Origin: an uncultured Collinsella sp.
Lineage (GTDB): Bacteria > Actinomycetota > Coriobacteriia > Coriobacteriales > Coriobacteriaceae
Length of the DNA stretch: 20,295 nt
Direction: 5' to 3'
Assembly: GCA_937958315.1 (NCBI GenBank)
Contig: CALFGH010000272.1
Coordinates: 1-20,295 of the forward strand
Part shown: positions 18,484 to 20,295 of the stretch, in pieces
Layout of the letters: each line of letters begins with the position of its first letter
Position numbering within the stretch: position 1 is the first letter of the stretch
Translations under genes and position numbers: made by a program
Notes under the pieces: generated by a model
Database searches by the model: none
What the model saw: only the letters and a program-made list of their open reading frames with translations
Told to the model about the DNA's origin: nothing

Positions 18484-18823
18484 ATACCCCTCTCCTCTCA
18501 TATAGGTATACAGGCCCCGGCGATTGCCGGGATATTGGCGTGATGGGATTTACGCTGTTGCTTCCAATCATCTGGCAGGCAGGCTCAGCAGCAGGTACGT
18601 GGCGTGGAGAGAAGACATGCCGAGGCGAGGGGCAACTGATGCGCCCCACAGACCCGACCGCCCGTCTTGCACATGACCGAGCGCCGCAAAGGCCGCATGC
18701 CGGATGCTCCCGGGCACGCCCCGGCGATGGGAAGCGCCCGCAACGGAAATCCGCATGCGGGTTTATTGTACCCCGCCGTCAAGTGTAATTTCGGCAAATA
18801 TAGGCGGGCGGTAAAGGTTTACC
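18484..18823 (-). promoter_or_regulatory. Long leader and promoter region of the pyruvate:ferredoxin oxidoreductase gene
   Basis: The best -10 candidate is TACAAT (18765-18770, preceded by GGGG), which would give a leader of about 270 bases. A perfect palindrome CCGCATGCGG (18751-18760) lies at the expected start point, and GGTAAA-GG-TTTACC (18810-18823) is centred about 58 bases upstream, an activator-like position. The leader can form GGGGC/GCCCC (18629-18647) and CCCGGC-GATT-GCCGGG (18516-18531), the latter about 33 bases before the ATG. It matches no riboswitch consensus that I know. Confidence 0.45.
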
Positions 18824-18843
18824 TCGGGTGACTGCCGGGAGCA

Positions 18844-18874
18844 AAATGATCCCTTGGGGACGGAGGGACCATTT
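18844..18874 (-). terminator. Intrinsic terminator of the FHA gene
   Basis: On the minus strand AAATGGTCCCT pairs with AGGGATCATTT (11 positions including one G-U) across a 9-base loop, followed by TTGC. It starts 12 bases after the FHA stop codon (18886). The U-tract is short, so efficiency is uncertain. Confidence 0.65.
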
Positions 18875-18885
18875 GGCAGGACTGG

Positions 18886-19824
18886 CTAGAGGGCACCGAA
18901 GAGAATGGCGTAGGTAGTGGATTCGCCGAGCTTGAGCTCGTCGCCGGGATTGAGTTGGGCGGAACGGCCGGGCTCGACCTGAATGCAGACGCGCGTGGCC
19001 CCGTTTACCACCACGGTTCCGTTGGTGGACGACAAGTCCTCGACGTGCCAGATATTTTGAGCATCGCACCAGATATGGGCATGGCGGGCCGAGACATCGT
19101 CGCCGACGTCGGTAATATCGCCCTCACCAGTGGCCAGCGCGCCAATCTCAACACCCTGCTCACTCGGCTGAATCCAGCGCGGGGTGCTCACGACAAAACT
19201 GTTTTGCACGCGCAGCAAGCCCAAGGGGTGCGCCGGGGCGGGTTCGCGTTCGCCCGCGGTCAGCGACATGCCAAGCGAACGCGGCGTGGAGGTGCCTCCG
19301 CCACAGGTCGCGTGCGCGTAGTCGATGGCATAGTTCACCGAGGACCGCACATCCGCCGAACAACCGACGGCGACAAACAGCACCAGCACGGCCTCGGCGC
19401 GCTCGGCGGGCATGAGTTCCGTCGCCTGGGACAGGCGATCGAGCGCGTTGCGATAGAGATTTGTGTCCTGGTGGCACTCTTCGAGCGCGCGTACCATCGG
19501 TTCACCTGCAGAACCGCACACCATATTGATCACAGCCGTGGAGTCCATGGGATTGCGCGGGCGCAGGGCCAGTTGCGACATAATACGCGCAGCCGAGGTA
19601 CCGTATTCGGCAAAGTAGCGCTGCTGAAGCGTGCCGACCGGCGCGCGAACGATAAAGCGGGAAACCCAAGAGCGATCGGCGGCTCGGCTCTGCGGGCTGC
19701 GGCCGTCGGCGAGCGGACGGGACGAAAGCACCAAGCCGCACAGCTCGATATGGCTCAGATGCGCCGCGCGCTTAAAGATGTCAAACATGGCCCCGCATGG
19801 GGTGAGCTCAACTTGAGATGCCAT
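18886..19824 (-). CDS. FHA-domain protein with an unrecognised N-terminal half
   Basis: A 312-residue soluble protein. Residues about 222-312 form an FHA domain, normally a phosphothreonine-peptide binder: VEIGALATGEGDI, then DVSARHAHIW (S245, H248), then EDLSSTNGTVVVNG (S265-T270) and a final beta-strand pattern LNPGDELKLGESTTY. The usual arginine after the first glycine (IGR) appears as alanine (G228-A229), so phosphopeptide binding may be altered. Residues 1-200 match no family that I recognise; about 140-155 are hydrophobic (AEAVLVLFVAVGC) but too short and isolated for a clear membrane segment. AAGGAGG lies 8 bases before the ATG, within the end of the upstream gene, which stops 4 bases before; the two are translationally coupled. 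It may read out or scaffold a Ser/Thr kinase circuit, which is an inference. Confidence 0.82.
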   Translation of the reverse strand: MASQVELTPCGAMFDIFKRAAHLSHIELCGLVLSSRPLADGRSPQSRAADRSWVSRFIVRAPVGTLQQRYFAEYGTSAARIMSQLALRPRNPMDSTAVINMVCGSAGEPMVRALEECHQDTNLYRNALDRLSQATELMPAERAEAVLVLFVAVGCSADVRSSVNYAIDYAHATCGGGTSTPRSLGMSLTAGEREPAPAHPLGLLRVQNSFVVSTPRWIQPSEQGVEIGALATGEGDITDVGDDVSARHAHIWCDAQNIWHVEDLSSTNGTVVVNGATRVCIQVEPGRSAQLNPGDELKLGESTTYAILFGAL

Positions 19825-19827
19825 GAC

Positions 19828-20295
19828 CTAGGCCTCCTTGGTCGTAGAAATAGAATCGGACGATACTTCGACAGGTCCGCCAAAAGTACGGGCAGCTGCG
19901 GCTCCACCGGCAAGCGGAGTCGCCATCTGGGCTTTTGTGCGTCGCGGTGCCAAAACGGGAAGTTCAAAGGCAAAGCCCATCGCAAGCAAAAACCACGTAA
20001 GCGTATAGGTTGCAACCAGAGCGGCAACAAGGCCGCCCATCACGGCGCGTTGGGAAAATACGCTACATGCAGCCACAACCAGCACCGGAACCTCGCAGGC
20101 AGAAAGCGCAAGCACACCCTGCAGGAAGCCCGAGCGCCGATCGCGCGCAAGTGCCCCCGCGGTAACGCCGGCTATGCCTGGCAGCGCCAACGCCAGTGCG
20201 GCAATAATACCCGGTAGCGACCCAGACCACACGAGCGATCCCAAAGTCGCCGTCACGCGAGCGCCCGACGCCAGCAGCGCGGCCGAAACCACGAC
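19828..20295 (-). CDS. Membrane protein, N-terminus beyond the right edge
   Basis: The reading frame is open to the right edge (20295), so the start is outside; at least 155 residues are present. It has about four hydrophobic segments (roughly LLASGARVTATLGSLVW, IIAALALALPGIAGVTAGAL, VLALSACEVPVLVVAACSVF and AVMGGLVAALVATYTLTWFLLAMGF), then a soluble C-terminal tail of about 40 residues (RRTKAQMATPLAGG...ISTTKEA). No family is recognised. It precedes the FHA gene by 3 bases, with that gene's ribosome site inside its end, so the two products are likely made together and may interact, for instance with the tail as a phosphorylation target, which is speculation. Confidence 0.78.
   Translation of the reverse strand, partial: VVVSAALLASGARVTATLGSLVWSGSLPGIIAALALALPGIAGVTAGALARDRRSGFLQGVLALSACEVPVLVVAACSVFSQRAVMGGLVAALVATYTLTWFLLAMGFAFELPVLAPRRTKAQMATPLAGGAAAARTFGGPVEVSSDSISTTKEA

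Noticed and set aside
18484..18780. Known riboswitch (TPP, cobalamin, SAM, fluoride) in the pyruvate:ferredoxin oxidoreductase leader
   Set aside because: Read by eye, none of the conserved cores of these classes is present. Only generic GC hairpins and palindromes were found.

Overview
The window looks like chromosomal DNA from a GC-rich anaerobic gut actinobacterium of the class Coriobacteriia, most likely Collinsella or a close relative. This is inferred from the GC-rich coding style, strong GGAGG-type ribosome binding sites, a single-chain pyruvate:ferredoxin oxidoreductase (an anaerobic enzyme), a catabolic-type carbamate kinase and LytS/LytTR signalling pairs. No rRNA, tRNA or marker gene is present to prove the genus. 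I recognise no phage, transposase, CRISPR array or tRNA. Thirteen of the fourteen genes lie on the minus strand; only the C39-like peptidase gene is on the plus strand.

Layout: positions 1-240 hold two hairpin terminators and no convincing gene. Positions 242-709 encode a YfcE-type metallophosphoesterase. Positions 804-4120 form a minus-strand operon, read in the order glycosyltransferase, LytS-like histidine kinase, LytTR response regulator; the first two overlap as ATGA. Its leader appears to contain a complete intrinsic-terminator hairpin just before the ribosome binding site, with a dyad over the presumed -35 region. Next come an ATG22/UMF1-type MFS transporter (4291-5550), a striking 20-bp-arm palindrome (5689-5755) and a zinc-dependent phospholipase C-like protein (5771-6715). 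A second, paralogous kinase/LytTR pair follows (6808-8966).

Positions 9084-11944 hold a metal-dependent amidohydrolase and an APC amino-acid permease, probably an uptake-and-hydrolysis unit for an amino-acid or dipeptide-like compound. A divergent intergenic region of about 360 bp separates the permease from the membrane-anchored C39-like peptidase (12304-13161). The peptidase gene converges on a carbamate kinase gene (13296-14258). Upstream of that gene is 550 bp without a convincing gene; it includes an unusually AT-rich stretch and then a 125-bp nested palindrome at the 3' side of the pyruvate:ferredoxin oxidoreductase gene (14944-18483). That gene has a long, structured, candidate-promoter-bearing upstream region. 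The window ends with an FHA-domain protein coupled to a membrane protein whose gene runs off the right edge.

Metabolically, the window combines pyruvate oxidation to acetyl-CoA with reduced ferredoxin, ATP recovery from carbamoyl phosphate, and probable amino-acid or amide uptake, which fits a fermentative anaerobe. The two LytS/LytTR systems give it a strong sensory component, but their ligands and targets cannot be read from the sequence. I found no clearly new multi-gene system. The best leads are the GT-kinase-regulator operon with a terminator in its leader, the two large palindromic elements, and the degenerate FHA domain.
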